NCBI GenBank assembly: GCA_937877625.1 | Contig: CALFJG010000015.1 | Span: 1-56,157 of the forward strand | DNA from: an uncultured Prevotellaceae bacterium | Lineage (GTDB): Bacteria > Bacteroidota > Bacteroidia > Bacteroidales > Bacteroidaceae | Reading direction: 5' to 3' | Length of the DNA stretch: 56,157 nt | Part shown: positions 8,416 through 17,834 of the stretch, piece after piece | Position numbering within the stretch: the first letter of the stretch is position 1 | Layout: every line of letters begins with the position of its first letter | Translations under genes and position numbers: made by a program | The notes under the pieces: model-generated | The model's database searches: none | Seen by the model: only the letters and a program-made list of their open reading frames with translations | Told to the model about the DNA's origin: nothing

Positions 8416-10515
8416 TTACTTGTTATTACTATACTGCTCCAAGCCTGCACGTAGGAACGTGATGTATTTTCCTATGTCCTCGTCGTAGGAATAGGAGCGG
8501 TTAAGGGGTTTTCCATCGTTGTTGAGCAAGACGTAGAACGGCTGCGCGTTGGCTCCAAACTTGTAACGTTGAAAGTAGCTCCACTTGTCGCCTATGGTAC
8601 GCAGGGTTATCTCGCTGCCGTCGGCCTCTTTCACGTTGAGACGCTGGGGCAGAGGTGTCTTGTCGTCCACATAGAGCGAAATGAGTACATAATCGTCGGA
8701 AAGCATACGCGCCACCGTGTGGTCTTGCCACACAGCCATTTCCATCTTCCGGCAGTTCACACAGCCAAAACCCGTGAAATCTATCATCACCGGCTTGCCC
8801 ACCTGCTTAGCATAGCGCATACCGGCATCGTAGTCCTTGAACTGAGGCTCCACGGCGGTTTTGTCGAGCACAAAGTCCTGTGTGGAAAGCGGGGGAGCGA
8901 AGGCACTCACGGCCTTACAGGGAGCGCCCCACAGTCCGGGTATCATATATATAGCAAACGCCAGGGAACAGAGTGCGAGGAAAAAACGTGGCACACTGAC
9001 GTGGCGGCTATCGTCGTCGTGTGGAAATTTCAGCCAGCCGAGCAGGTATATACCGAGTAGTGCGAAGATTACTATCCACAGGGCGAGGAATGTTTCGCGG
9101 TCGAGGAGATGCCAGCCATAAGCGAGGTCGGCCACGCTGAGGAACTTCAGCGCGAAAGCCAATTCAAGAAATCCGAGCACCACTTTGATGGTATTCATCC
9201 ATCCGCCGCTCTTCGGTGCGCTCCTGAGCCATGCGGGGAAAAGGGCGAAGAGGGTGAACGGCAGGGCGAGGGCTACTGCGAAGCCCAACATTCCTATGGC
9301 TGGAGCGAGTACCGAGCCACCGCCCGTACTCACCTCTACGAGCAGGAAACCGATGATAGGACCCGTACACGAGAACGACACTAAGGCGAGCGTAAACGCC
9401 ATTAAGAAGATACTCACTAAGCCGGTGGTTTGTTCAGACTTGGCATCGACAGCATTGCTCCACTTTGAGGGCAGCGTAATCTCAAAGCCGCCAAAGAAAC
9501 TCGCAGCAAACACCACAAGCATCAAGAAGAAGAATATATTAAATATGGCGTTGGTGCTAAGGTCGTTGAGGGCACTCGCCCCGAAGAGCAGGGTGATGAG
9601 CAAACCCAGCGTCACGTAGATAACAATAATCGCCACGCCGTAGGTAATGGCATCGCGCAATCCTTTCTTGCTGTCGCCGCTACGCTTGAGGAAGAAACTC
9701 ACCGTCATCGGTATGATAGGCCACACGCAGGGCGTGAACAAAGCAAGCAACCCGCCGAGGAAGCCGAGCAGGAAAATATAGAAGAACGAAGCATCGGCAT
9801 ATTCACTCTGTTCGCCGAAGGCTTTGAGTTCATTTGTGACAGGTGTCCACCATAAGTTCATCTCTTCTTTCGCAACTGCTAAGGGCAGGGTGGCTGTGTC
9901 TGCGGCAGCGGCGAGGGTATCAGTCGAAGCCTGCTCCGGCATATCCTCCACAGGCTGTGCCGCTATTGCGGCCAGAGCATCAACGCCTGGCGTGGCAGGC
10001 TTTTCTACGGAGGTGGCCTCGCCAGGGGTATTGGTCGGAGTGGCCGTTGCTGTAGGTGTAGCACTGGGGCCGTCTGAGCCGTTCACCTTGCAGTTGAGTG
10101 TTTGAGGCGGCAGGCAGTTCATATCGTTGCACGCCCCGTAGCGTAGATAGCCTTGCAGGTTATAGTGTTGCTCCGTCAGACGCACACGCTGTGTAAACGT
10201 ACAGGGGCCTTCAAAGAGGCGCACCGTCATCTCAAAGATAGGGTCGTTTATTACTTTCTCTCCGTTGCCGGGTGTCAACGCGCCCACGAGTTCCAGGCCT
10301 TGCTTGGTGTCCACGCCAAACTCCGCGCGTGTGGGGCCACCAGCGGCAAAGCCAGTAGAATAGACGTGCCACCCCGCCTGAGGCACAAGCGAGAAAACAA
10401 TGTCAATCTCAGTGGAGGAGACGCGGTTGTACTTTACACTCCCCGTCACTTGTGCTGTAGCGGTGGGAAAAAGCGCAACAAAGAAAAGGAGAAGAGATAA
10501 AAAAGTTCTGTTCAT
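8416..10515 (-). CDS. dsbD: Thiol:disulfide interchange protein, DsbD-like
   Basis: This 699-residue inner-membrane protein carries electrons from cytoplasmic thioredoxin to periplasmic thiols. In order it has a signal peptide (to about residue 21), an N-terminal DsbD-alpha-type domain (about 22-145), a Thr/Ala/Pro-rich linker (about 150-215), a membrane domain of about eight helices (about 243-540), and a C-terminal thioredoxin domain. The membrane domain has the paired cysteines in FTPCVWPIIPM (about 250) and SFSCTGPIIG (about 378). The thioredoxin domain has the active site GCVNC near residue 580. It has its own promoter at 10543-10572, divergent from rpoN, and a terminator at 8149. Confidence 0.93.
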   Translation of the reverse strand: MNRTFLSLLLFFVALFPTATAQVTGSVKYNRVSSTEIDIVFSLVPQAGWHVYSTGFAAGGPTRAEFGVDTKQGLELVGALTPGNGEKVINDPIFEMTVRLFEGPCTFTQRVRLTEQHYNLQGYLRYGACNDMNCLPPQTLNCKVNGSDGPSATPTATATPTNTPGEATSVEKPATPGVDALAAIAAQPVEDMPEQASTDTLAAAADTATLPLAVAKEEMNLWWTPVTNELKAFGEQSEYADASFFYIFLLGFLGGLLALFTPCVWPIIPMTVSFFLKRSGDSKKGLRDAITYGVAIIVIYVTLGLLITLLFGASALNDLSTNAIFNIFFFLMLVVFAASFFGGFEITLPSKWSNAVDAKSEQTTGLVSIFLMAFTLALVSFSCTGPIIGFLLVEVSTGGGSVLAPAIGMLGFAVALALPFTLFALFPAWLRSAPKSGGWMNTIKVVLGFLELAFALKFLSVADLAYGWHLLDRETFLALWIVIFALLGIYLLGWLKFPHDDDSRHVSVPRFFLALCSLAFAIYMIPGLWGAPCKAVSAFAPPLSTQDFVLDKTAVEPQFKDYDAGMRYAKQVGKPVMIDFTGFGCVNCRKMEMAVWQDHTVARMLSDDYVLISLYVDDKTPLPQRLNVKEADGSEITLRTIGDKWSYFQRYKFGANAQPFYVLLNNDGKPLNRSYSYDEDIGKYITFLRAGLEQYSNNK

Positions 10516-10542
10516 ACGTCAACGACGCGTGCAAATCGCGTG

Positions 10543-10572
10543 CAAAGGTAGCATAATCGGCCACAAAGCAAA
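10543..10572 (-). promoter_or_regulatory. dsbD promoter
   Basis: On the minus strand TTTG (10569-10572) is followed after 18 bases by TACCTTTG (10543-10550). Start codon at 10515, so the leader is short. It faces away from the rpoN promoter 17 bases further on. Confidence 0.65.
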
Positions 10573-10589
10573 AAGAAAGACCGCTTTTT

Positions 10590-10621
10590 TTTGCCCCACG
10601 CCGTGGAAAACGCTACTTTTG
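10590..10621 (+). promoter_or_regulatory. rpoN promoter
   Basis: TTTG (10590-10593), 20 bases, then TACTTTTG (10614-10621). The start codon is at 10656. It probably drives the rpoN-PAP2-purE-ispG-nadB run. Confidence 0.6.
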
Positions 10622-10655
10622 CTTGCCTAAACCCTAACAGGTTGTTGGAAAGCCT

Positions 10656-12134
10656 ATGCCACAAGAACTGATACAAACACAAGAGGAACGCCAGGTGCAG
10701 ACAGCGCAGGCGTTGCAGGTGGCATTGGCGCGTATGATAGAACTGCCGCTTGCCGACCTCCGTGAGCGGGTGGAAAACGAGATGATGGACAACGCGGCAC
10801 TTGAGGTAAAAACCGACGACAACGAAAACCCCGAGGAGCACGACACGGAACCGGAGGAGGATGATTATTTGACAGACAGCGAGAGCAGTGACCTCCTAAA
10901 CGACGATGAGCTGAGCGATTATCTCAGCGAGGACGATGTACCCTCCTATCTGCGTGAGCGTAAAGACACGGAGATGGAGCAACGCGAGGCCCCGCTGACA
11001 TACGGGCGCTCGTTCTACGAGGAACTCCTCGAACAAGTAGGCGAGCACGACCTCTCTACCCACGAACAAGCTGTGATGGACTATCTCATCGGCTCGCTTG
11101 ACAACGACGGCTTGTTACGCAAATCACTCTCACGCATAGCGGACGAACTCGCCGTGTATCAAGATATTGACACAAACGAAGACGAGTTGGAGCGTTTGCT
11201 CCACGTGCTCCAAACGTTTGAGCCGCGAGGCATCGGTGCCCGCTCGCTACAAGAGTGTTTGCTGCTTCAGTTAGGAAGCCCCGAACTACGCTCACCGTAT
11301 AAACCCGCTGCCGAGACTGCCATCAGCCGGTATTTCGCCGATTTTACCTCCAAGCACTGGGATATACTGCAACGTCGCCTGCGCCTTAACGATGAGGATT
11401 TCAAGGGCGTGATAGGGTTGCTCACCCACCTCAACCCTGCGCCGGGGAGTGCCTTTGGCGAGGATATGACGGGCAACGCGCCGACAGTGATGCCCGACTT
11501 TTACCTCACCGTGGACGATGACGGCGAGATACACATCAGCCTCAACGACGACGGACTGCCCGAGCTGCGCGTCAGCCCGGCCTTTCGCGACACAGTGAAG
11601 CAATACAGCGGACGGACGCGCACGCTCAACCGGCAGCAGAGCGACGCATACGTCTATGCCCGGCAGAAAGTAGAAGCCGCACAGAGCTTTCTCAACCTGC
11701 TGAACCGCCGCAATCAGACACTACACACCGTGATGCGCGTGATAGCCCGTCGGCAACGCGACTTCTTCCTCGAGGCCGACGACGAAAATCTGCTCCGCCC
11801 AATGGCTCTCAAAGACGTAGCCACCGAGGCGGGAGTAGATATCAGCACCGTGTCGCGCGTGGCAGCCAGTAAATATGTGCGCACCGACTACGGCACGTAT
11901 CCGCTCAAGTTCTTTTTCTCCAACGAGATGTCCACCGAGGACGGCAACAGCGTGTCGTCGCGAAAAATAAAACTCGCGCTTCGCGACATCATTGACAACG
12001 AAGACAAGCGCAACCCTTACAGCGATGAAATGCTCGCTAAGTTGCTCAACGAACAAGGCTTCGCCATAGCCCGCCGCACCGTTGCTAAGTATCGAGGACA
12101 GTTAGGGCTGCCTACCGGACGTTTAAGAAAATAA
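10656..12134 (+). CDS. rpoN: RNA polymerase sigma-54 factor
   Basis: This 492-residue sigma-54 directs polymerase to -24/-12 promoters with AAA+ activators. Region I (about 1-50) is Gln/Leu rich (QTQEERQVQTAQALQVALA). Region II (about 52-130) is very acidic. A core-binding domain follows, then a helix-turn-helix (KDVATEAGVDISTVSRVAAS) and, near the C-terminus, the signature RpoN box ARRTVAKYR. Length is normal. The next gene starts 12 bases downstream. No enhancer-binding activator gene is in the window. Confidence 0.96.
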   Translation: MPQELIQTQEERQVQTAQALQVALARMIELPLADLRERVENEMMDNAALEVKTDDNENPEEHDTEPEEDDYLTDSESSDLLNDDELSDYLSEDDVPSYLRERKDTEMEQREAPLTYGRSFYEELLEQVGEHDLSTHEQAVMDYLIGSLDNDGLLRKSLSRIADELAVYQDIDTNEDELERLLHVLQTFEPRGIGARSLQECLLLQLGSPELRSPYKPAAETAISRYFADFTSKHWDILQRRLRLNDEDFKGVIGLLTHLNPAPGSAFGEDMTGNAPTVMPDFYLTVDDDGEIHISLNDDGLPELRVSPAFRDTVKQYSGRTRTLNRQQSDAYVYARQKVEAAQSFLNLLNRRNQTLHTVMRVIARRQRDFFLEADDENLLRPMALKDVATEAGVDISTVSRVAASKYVRTDYGTYPLKFFFSNEMSTEDGNSVSSRKIKLALRDIIDNEDKRNPYSDEMLAKLLNEQGFAIARRTVAKYRGQLGLPTGRLRK

Positions 12135-12146
12135 CCCCGCCGCACT

Positions 12147-12794
12147 ATGACCCCACGTTCCTCCACCTTAACGAATACCTCACGCACACGCAGATTGTTG
12201 TGGGCGGCGTGGCTCGTCTCGGCGGTGTTCAGCCCTTTATATATTACGGTGTATGCCTGCGCGTTGGTACTCACAATGAGTTATGTGTCGTTCCTTCCGG
12301 CGGGCTTCAAGATAGCAATTCTTACCGTGGTATGGTTTTTCACCGTGTTGCTGCCGCGTATGTTTATGTACGTGTATCGGCGCAAAAATCATCTCTCAAG
12401 AAGCGAGGCCGACAGCCGCCGACGACGCTCCGCACTCTACGTTTTTACCCTGACGTGCTACGTTAGCCTGCTTTACTTTATGGTACGCTTACTCGCCCCG
12501 CATGTACTCGTTGTGGTGGTGCTTGGGGCTACGGTGGTGGCGTTGCTGTGCTGCCTCGTCAACCTGTGTTATAAAATCAGTAGCCACGCGGCAAGCACGG
12601 GCGGCGCGGCAGGGCTGTTAATGGCTTTCTCACTCGTCTATGGCTTCGATGCAACAGGATGGATATGCGGCAGTGTGCTGTTTTGCGGACTGATATGCAG
12701 CGCACGCCTCGTTTTGCGTCGCCATACGCTTGGAGAGATCGGCGTCGGTGTGGCCGTGGGATTTCTTGGAGCACTGGTGAGCGGACTAATCTAA
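12147..12794 (+). CDS. PAP2-like integral membrane protein
   Basis: The 215-residue protein has about six hydrophobic segments. Near residue 150 it has SSHAASTGGAAG and, about 40 residues later, RLVLRRHTLGEIGVGVAVG. These are arranged like the S-H and R-x5-H motifs of PAP2 phosphatases. Bacteroidales genomes carry a similar gene annotated as phosphatase PAP2 family. The motifs are only partly canonical, so lipid phosphatase activity is likely but not certain. It lies between rpoN and purE with short gaps, suggesting cotranscription. Confidence 0.7.
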   Translation: MTPRSSTLTNTSRTRRLLWAAWLVSAVFSPLYITVYACALVLTMSYVSFLPAGFKIAILTVVWFFTVLLPRMFMYVYRRKNHLSRSEADSRRRRSALYVFTLTCYVSLLYFMVRLLAPHVLVVVVLGATVVALLCCLVNLCYKISSHAASTGGAAGLLMAFSLVYGFDATGWICGSVLFCGLICSARLVLRRHTLGEIGVGVAVGFLGALVSGLI

Positions 12795-12827
12795 ACATCA
12801 TAAAAACTTCATACCATTATCAATACT

Positions 12828-13337
12828 ATGCTTTCTCCTCTTGTCAGTATCATTATGGGCAGCACGTCGGATTTGCCGGTGATGGAAAAAGCCGCCGAGC
12901 AATTAGACGCACTGGAAATACCGTTTGAGATGCACGCCTTGTCGGCCCACCGCACTCCGTCGGAAGTAGAAACCTTTGCCCGCGAGGCCTCAGGGCGCGG
13001 GCTACGTGTAATTATCGCCGCCGCAGGTATGTCTGCCGCCTTACCGGGTGTGATAGCGGCACAGACGGCGTTGCCCGTCATCGGTGTGCCTATCAAAGGA
13101 ATGCTCGACGGCCTTGATGCCTTGCTCTCTATCGTACAGATGCCGCCGGGTATCCCCGTGGCCACCGTGGGAGTAAACGCGGCACAAAATGCAGCCTTGC
13201 TCGCCGCACAAATTATTGCACAGACGGATAGCGGTGTGGCAGAGCGACTGAAGGCTCAGAAAAGCGGGCTAAAGGATAAAATAGTAAAAGCCAACACAGC
13301 CCTCGCCGCTGTGAATTATTCATTTAAGACAAACTAA
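12828..13337 (+). CDS. purE: N5-carboxyaminoimidazole ribonucleotide mutase
   Basis: At 169 residues this is class I PurE length. It rearranges N5-CAIR to CAIR in purine synthesis. Visible motifs are GSTSDLPVM (about 8-16), the SAHRTP loop (about 39-44), and the Gly/Ala-rich core AAAGMSAALPGVIAA. The stop is 4 bases before ispG. No purK is in the window. Confidence 0.95.
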   Translation: MLSPLVSIIMGSTSDLPVMEKAAEQLDALEIPFEMHALSAHRTPSEVETFAREASGRGLRVIIAAAGMSAALPGVIAAQTALPVIGVPIKGMLDGLDALLSIVQMPPGIPVATVGVNAAQNAALLAAQIIAQTDSGVAERLKAQKSGLKDKIVKANTALAAVNYSFKTN

Positions 13338-13341
13338 CGCT

Positions 13342-14736
13342 ATGGCGACTTCTCCCCTACTCCGCCGCGCCACCCACGAGGTAAAAGTCGGCACGATAGG
13401 TATCGGCGGGGACAACCCCATTCGCGTGCAGACGATGACCACCACCGATACGAACGACATAGCGGGCAGTGTGGCGCAGTGTCTGCGTTGCGTGGCTGCG
13501 GGAGCCGAACTGATACGTCTGACCACTCAGGGACGACGCGAGGTGGACAGCCTATCAAAGATACGCGCCGCCCTGCGTGCGAAAGGCTGCAACGTACCGC
13601 TCGTGGCCGATGTACATTTTAACGCTGATGTGGCCGATGCCGCCGCACAGGTGTGTGAGAAGGTACGTATCAACCCGGGCAACTACATAGACCCTGCCCG
13701 TAAGTTCAGACACATCGACTATACCGACGAAGCGTATGCCGCCGAGCTGCAGCGTCTGGACGAGCGTTTCTGTCGTTTGCTCGCCATCTGTCGCCAACAC
13801 GGCACAGCACTGCGTATCGGCGTGAACCACGGCTCGCTCTCCGACCGCATAATGTCGCGCTACGGCGATACGCCAGCAGGTATCGTCGAGAGTTGTATGG
13901 AGTTCCTGCGTGTGGCGGTGCGCGAGCACTTTCACGATATTGTACTCTCAATAAAGGCGAGCAACACAGTGGTGATGGTGGAGAGCGTACGCCTATTGGT
14001 AAAAACAATGTCGGCGGCGGGTATGACCTTCCCGCTCCACCTCGGTGTGACCGAGGCCGGCGAGGGCGAGGACGGACGCATCAAGAGTGCCGTGGGCATT
14101 GGCACCTTGCTCACCGAGGGCATTGGCGACACGATACGTGTGTCGCTCAGCGAGCCACCCGAGGCCGAGATACCCGTGGCGCAGGCCTTAGTAGCCCACC
14201 GCGAGACGTGTGCAACGACAAAGCAGCACATTGCCGTAAAAAGAGGTGTGGCCACGCTACATTTGCAGGATAAACATTTTGGCACATTCCAACTCAAAGC
14301 CGCAATGTCCGCCGGTGCTTTGCTGATAGACAAGGTGGCGGACGACCTTGTGTTGCTCGGCGAGAGTTTCTCACCAGAGACACGCACAGACCTGGCCGAG
14401 CGCATTTTGCAAGCGGCACGTGTACGTTTCACCCGCACAGAATATATCTCTTGCCCGGGCTGCGGACGCACACTCTACGACCTACCCGCCACCATCGCAC
14501 GCGTAAAAGCCGCCACGACTCATCTTGTCGGCTTGCGCATCGGCATAATGGGATGCATCGTCAACGGCCCCGGCGAGATGGCCGATGCCGACTATGGCTA
14601 CGTGGGTGCCGCACGCGGCAAAGTGTCGCTCTACCGTGGCAAAGAGTGTGTAGAAAAAAACATACCCACCGACGAAGCCATTGACCACCTCCTTGCCCTG
14701 ATAGAAGCCGATGGCCGAGGCGTGGCAAAGCAGTAA
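13342..14736 (+). CDS. ispG: 4-hydroxy-3-methylbut-2-enyl-diphosphate synthase (IspG/GcpE)
   Basis: The 464-residue enzyme makes HMBPP from MEcPP in the non-mevalonate isoprenoid pathway. An N-terminal TIM barrel (VQTMTTTDT, VADVHF, RINPGN) is followed by the iron-sulfur domain. That domain has CPGC (C372, C375), then GIMGC near 405 and NGPGE, which supply the [4Fe-4S] ligands and glutamate. Bacteroidales IspG usually carries a large extra domain and is about 600 residues. Here only about 90 extra residues separate barrel and cluster domain, intermediate between the E. coli and Bacteroides forms. It is translationally close to purE. Confidence 0.94.
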   Translation: MATSPLLRRATHEVKVGTIGIGGDNPIRVQTMTTTDTNDIAGSVAQCLRCVAAGAELIRLTTQGRREVDSLSKIRAALRAKGCNVPLVADVHFNADVADAAAQVCEKVRINPGNYIDPARKFRHIDYTDEAYAAELQRLDERFCRLLAICRQHGTALRIGVNHGSLSDRIMSRYGDTPAGIVESCMEFLRVAVREHFHDIVLSIKASNTVVMVESVRLLVKTMSAAGMTFPLHLGVTEAGEGEDGRIKSAVGIGTLLTEGIGDTIRVSLSEPPEAEIPVAQALVAHRETCATTKQHIAVKRGVATLHLQDKHFGTFQLKAAMSAGALLIDKVADDLVLLGESFSPETRTDLAERILQAARVRFTRTEYISCPGCGRTLYDLPATIARVKAATTHLVGLRIGIMGCIVNGPGEMADADYGYVGAARGKVSLYRGKECVEKNIPTDEAIDHLLALIEADGRGVAKQ

Positions 14737-14774
14737 TATATCCTATAGGTAGGGGGCTAAATAGATGTATTTTT

Positions 14775-16364
14775 ATGAAACGTAAATTCGACTTTCTTGT
14801 TATTGGCGGCGGTGTAGCGGGTATGAGCTTTGCCCTGCAAGTTGCCGAGAGCGGAAAAGGGCGCGTGGCTCTTATCTGCAAAACAACGCTCGACGAGGCT
14901 AACACCGCAAAGGCACAAGGCGGCATAGCGAGTGTAACAAATCTTGAAATAGACAACTTCGAGAAACACATACAAGACACCCTTGTGGCGGGCGACTACA
15001 TCAGCAACCCCGCCGCCGTGCGACAGGTGGTGGAACAAGCCCCGGCAGGCATTAAGCGCTTGGTGGGCTGGGGAGTTCATTTCGACAAGAAGACCGACGG
15101 AACGTTCGACCTCCATCGCGAGGGCGGACACAGCGAGTTTCGCATCCTCCACCATGCCGACGACACCGGGTTTGAGATACAACGCGGATTGATGGAGGCT
15201 GTGCGCCGACATAGGAAAATCACCGTGTTGGAACACCACTTCGCCGTGGAAATCATTACACAACACCACTTGGGGGTAGAAGTAACTCGCCGCACACCCG
15301 ACATAGCGTGCTACGGGGCCTATGTACTCGACCCCGACACCGGGAAAGTGGACACCATTTTGAGCCGCGTCACCGTACTCGCCACGGGAGGTGTGGGAGC
15401 GGTGTATAGCAGCACTACCAACCCCGAGATAGCCACCGGCGACGGCATAGCTATGGCCTATCGTGCCAAAGCCACCGTGCAGGATATGGAGTTTGTACAG
15501 TTCCACCCCACCGCCCTTTACAACCCCGCCGAGAAACACCCCGCGTATCTTATCACCGAGGCGATGCGCGGCTATGGCGGTATCCTGCGACTACCCAACG
15601 GCGAGGAGTTTATGCAGAAATACGACAAACGCCTCTCGCTCGCCCCACGCGACATTGTGGCACGTGCCATCGACCGCGAGATGAAGATACACGGCTTGGA
15701 TCACGTGTGCCTTGATGTTACACACAAAAACGCCGAAGAGACACGCACGCACTTCCCCAATATCTACAAGAAATGCCTAAGCATCGGCATCGACATCACA
15801 CGCGACTATATCCCCGTGGTTCCTTGCCAACACTATTTTTGCGGCGGCATCAAGGTGGACCTCAACGGACTCAGCAGCATACAACGCCTCTACGCCTTAG
15901 GAGAATGTAGTTGCACCGGGCTTCATGGCGGCAACCGCCTGGCAAGCAACAGCCTGATAGAAGCCGTGGTGTATGCCGACTGCGCCGCAGCACACAGCAT
16001 AGCACACATCGATGCCTACGACTTCAACAACGATGTGCCCGAATGGAACGATGAGGGCACAATGACCAACGAAGAGAAAGTACTCGTAGCACAAGACGTG
16101 AAAGAGGTGGGGCAGATTATGTCGGCCTACGTAGGCATCGTACGCAGCAACCTGCGCCTCCATCGAGCCTGGACGCGCTTAGACATCCTCTACGAGGAGA
16201 CGGAAGAACTCTTTAAGCGCGTGAAAGCCACACGCGACATTTGTGAACTGCGCAATATGATTAACGTGGGCTACCTCATCACGCGCCAAGCCCTCGAACG
16301 CCACGAAAGCCGCGGGCTACACTACACACTGGATTACCCCCGCCACGCGCTCGACCAAAGATAG
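14775..16364 (+). CDS. nadB: L-aspartate oxidase
   Basis: The 529-residue flavoprotein oxidises L-aspartate to iminoaspartate, the first step of NAD synthesis. The FAD-binding motif VIGGGVAGMSFAL is at about residues 9-21. AQGGIA, EGGHSEFRILH, QFHPTAL and the GGNRLASNSL block near residue 390 match the succinate dehydrogenase/aspartate oxidase flavoprotein family. The QFHPTALYN and TEAMRGYGG context and the absence of sdhB point to NadB rather than SdhA. nadA and nadC are not in the window. Confidence 0.93.
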   Translation: MKRKFDFLVIGGGVAGMSFALQVAESGKGRVALICKTTLDEANTAKAQGGIASVTNLEIDNFEKHIQDTLVAGDYISNPAAVRQVVEQAPAGIKRLVGWGVHFDKKTDGTFDLHREGGHSEFRILHHADDTGFEIQRGLMEAVRRHRKITVLEHHFAVEIITQHHLGVEVTRRTPDIACYGAYVLDPDTGKVDTILSRVTVLATGGVGAVYSSTTNPEIATGDGIAMAYRAKATVQDMEFVQFHPTALYNPAEKHPAYLITEAMRGYGGILRLPNGEEFMQKYDKRLSLAPRDIVARAIDREMKIHGLDHVCLDVTHKNAEETRTHFPNIYKKCLSIGIDITRDYIPVVPCQHYFCGGIKVDLNGLSSIQRLYALGECSCTGLHGGNRLASNSLIEAVVYADCAAAHSIAHIDAYDFNNDVPEWNDEGTMTNEEKVLVAQDVKEVGQIMSAYVGIVRSNLRLHRAWTRLDILYEETEELFKRVKATRDICELRNMINVGYLITRQALERHESRGLHYTLDYPRHALDQR

Positions 16365-16439
16365 ATTATTGAACCAACAGAACGCTAATGACCAATATGG
16401 GTTAAAAAGCCTCTCCCCCGATGTTTTTTGCACAATTTC

Positions 16440-16470
16440 TTGCAAACAAAAGCGATTGTTCTTAATTTTG
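16440..16470 (+). promoter_or_regulatory. Probable promoter for the DUF805 gene
   Basis: TAATTTTG (16463-16470) matches the -7 box. The -33 position reads TTGC at 19 bases or CTTG at 20, so only partly matches TTTG. The start codon is at 16519. Confidence 0.45.
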
Positions 16471-16518
16471 CCAAACAAAAACACACATTTATTTAACTCC
16501 TTTATACACATTATTGCT

Positions 16519-17211
16519 ATGAATCAAGAATTAAGTCCTTTTCAAACGTATCTTGACGTCCTCCAAAACCATTATGCCGATTTTGAGGGGCGTGTACGTC
16601 GTCGTTATTTCTGGTACTTCGCCGCTATAAATGCTGCTATCAGTATAGTACTTTCCTTCGTAGGTAGTCTGGTGAACGACAACGTGAGTATGGTTCTTAG
16701 TGGCTTATATAGTCTCGCCGTACTGGTTCCTGGTCTTGGCTTAGCCGTGCGCCGCTTGCACGACATCGGTAAGAGCGGTTGGTATCTCCTCTGCGCGCTT
16801 ATCCCTTGCGTAGGTCCGTTTATCGTGATTTACTTTTATGTTTTAGACAGCCAGATAGGAACGAACATATATGGGCCTAACCCCAAAGGCATAGGCAACC
16901 AACCAACTGGCTTCAAACAAAACCCCACCTACCGTGCTCCACAGCAAGGATGGGCGCAACAGCCACAGCAAGGATGGCCACAGCAGCCACAACAAGGATG
17001 GCCGCAGCAGCCGCAGCAAGGATGGCCGCAACAGCCACAACAAGGATGGCCGCAACAGCCACAACAGCCGCAGCAAGGATGGCCGCAACAGCCACAACAG
17101 CCACAACAAGGATGGCCGCAACAACCACAACAGCCACAACAAGGATGGCCGCAGCAACCGCAACAGCCGCAAACACCGCCCACGCCGCCTACAGGATGGC
17201 CACAACAATAA
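16519..17211 (+). CDS. DUF805 membrane protein with Gly-Trp-Pro-Gln repeat tail
   Basis: The 230-residue protein's first ~120 residues are a DUF805 domain: FEGRVRRRYFW, two or three membrane helices, RRLHDIGKSGWY, then NIYGPNPKG. From about residue 140 to the end it is a low-complexity tail of roughly a dozen GWPQQPQ-type units. The frame is open upstream, but ATG 16519 follows the promoter and begins where the family does. The tail probably lies outside the lipid bilayer and could mediate protein contacts. DUF805 function is not known. Tpx follows 26 bases later. Confidence 0.88.
   Translation: MNQELSPFQTYLDVLQNHYADFEGRVRRRYFWYFAAINAAISIVLSFVGSLVNDNVSMVLSGLYSLAVLVPGLGLAVRRLHDIGKSGWYLLCALIPCVGPFIVIYFYVLDSQIGTNIYGPNPKGIGNQPTGFKQNPTYRAPQQGWAQQPQQGWPQQPQQGWPQQPQQGWPQQPQQGWPQQPQQPQQGWPQQPQQPQQGWPQQPQQPQQGWPQQPQQPQTPPTPPTGWPQQ
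16938..17210 (+). repeat. Tandem coding repeat (CAAGGATGGCC-type units)
   Basis: Units of 18 to 30 bases built on CAAGGATGGCCGCAACAGCC encode GWPQQP(QQP)n. Copies differ mainly at synonymous positions and in the number of Gln-Gln-Pro inserts. Unit lengths are multiples of three, so gain or loss would change tail length without shifting frame. Confidence 0.85.
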
Positions 17212-17237
17212 ACAACCAAAAGCAAAAGACTATCCCA

Positions 17238-17738
17238 ATGAAGAAAACAACATTCTTAGGCAATCCCGTGAGCCTTATAGGAGAAATGCCTTTAGTAGGC
17301 GACCTCGCACCCGACTTTGAAATGGTGAAAGGCGACCTTAGCACCGTTCGTCTCAGCGACTTCAAGGGACAGCGAGTAGTACTCAACATCTTCCCCAGTA
17401 TGGACACAGAGGTGTGTGCCGCCAGTGTGCGCCGTTTCAACAAAGAAGCCGCCGCATTGGAAAACACCGTTGTACTCTGCATCAGCAAAGACCTGCCGTT
17501 TGCTCAAGCTCGCTTCTGCACCGCCAACGGCATTGACAACGTAGTACCCCTGAGTGCTTTCCGTTGCGAAGAGTTCGATGCGATGTGGGGCTTGCGTATC
17601 ACGAGTTTACCTATGGACGGCTTGCTGGCTCGCGCCGTAGCGATTGTTGACGAGCAAGGCGTGGTGTCATACACCGAACTTGTGCCAGAAATCACACAAG
17701 AGCCCAACTACGCCGCAGCACTTGAAGCCTTAGCATAG
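17238..17738 (+). CDS. tpx: Thiol peroxidase
   Basis: The 166-residue atypical 2-Cys peroxiredoxin reduces peroxides with thioredoxin. The peroxidatic cysteine is C60 (SMDTEVC) and the resolving cysteine C94 (ARFC), matching E. coli Tpx C61 and C95. A longer frame starting at 16950 runs through the repeat DNA of the neighbour in another phase and is not real. ATG 17238 gives the family N-terminus (TFLGNPVSLIG). Confidence 0.96.
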   Translation: MKKTTFLGNPVSLIGEMPLVGDLAPDFEMVKGDLSTVRLSDFKGQRVVLNIFPSMDTEVCAASVRRFNKEAAALENTVVLCISKDLPFAQARFCTANGIDNVVPLSAFRCEEFDAMWGLRITSLPMDGLLARAVAIVDEQGVVSYTELVPEITQEPNYAAALEALA

Positions 17739-17834
17739 GGAAATTCCCGCCGCTGCTGGTCTAAAAAAACGCGTCGCAAGCCAAAAATCCACCCCCCCCC
17801 ACACACCGAAACAAAAGGGAAGCGACGACGAAAA

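Noticed and set aside
16929..17225. Cysteine- and glycine-rich ORFs opposite the GWPQQP repeats
   Set aside because: Repeat DNA keeps all frames open. The peptides are pure repeats with no independent support.
16950..17237. N-terminal extension of thiol peroxidase
   Set aside because: The extension is an out-of-frame reading of the DUF805 repeat DNA. The family start is at 17238.
17785..17805. Poly-C tract as a phase-variable switch
   Set aside because: The run of nine C lies between tpx and its terminator, not in a promoter or reading frame, so length change would have no clear effect.
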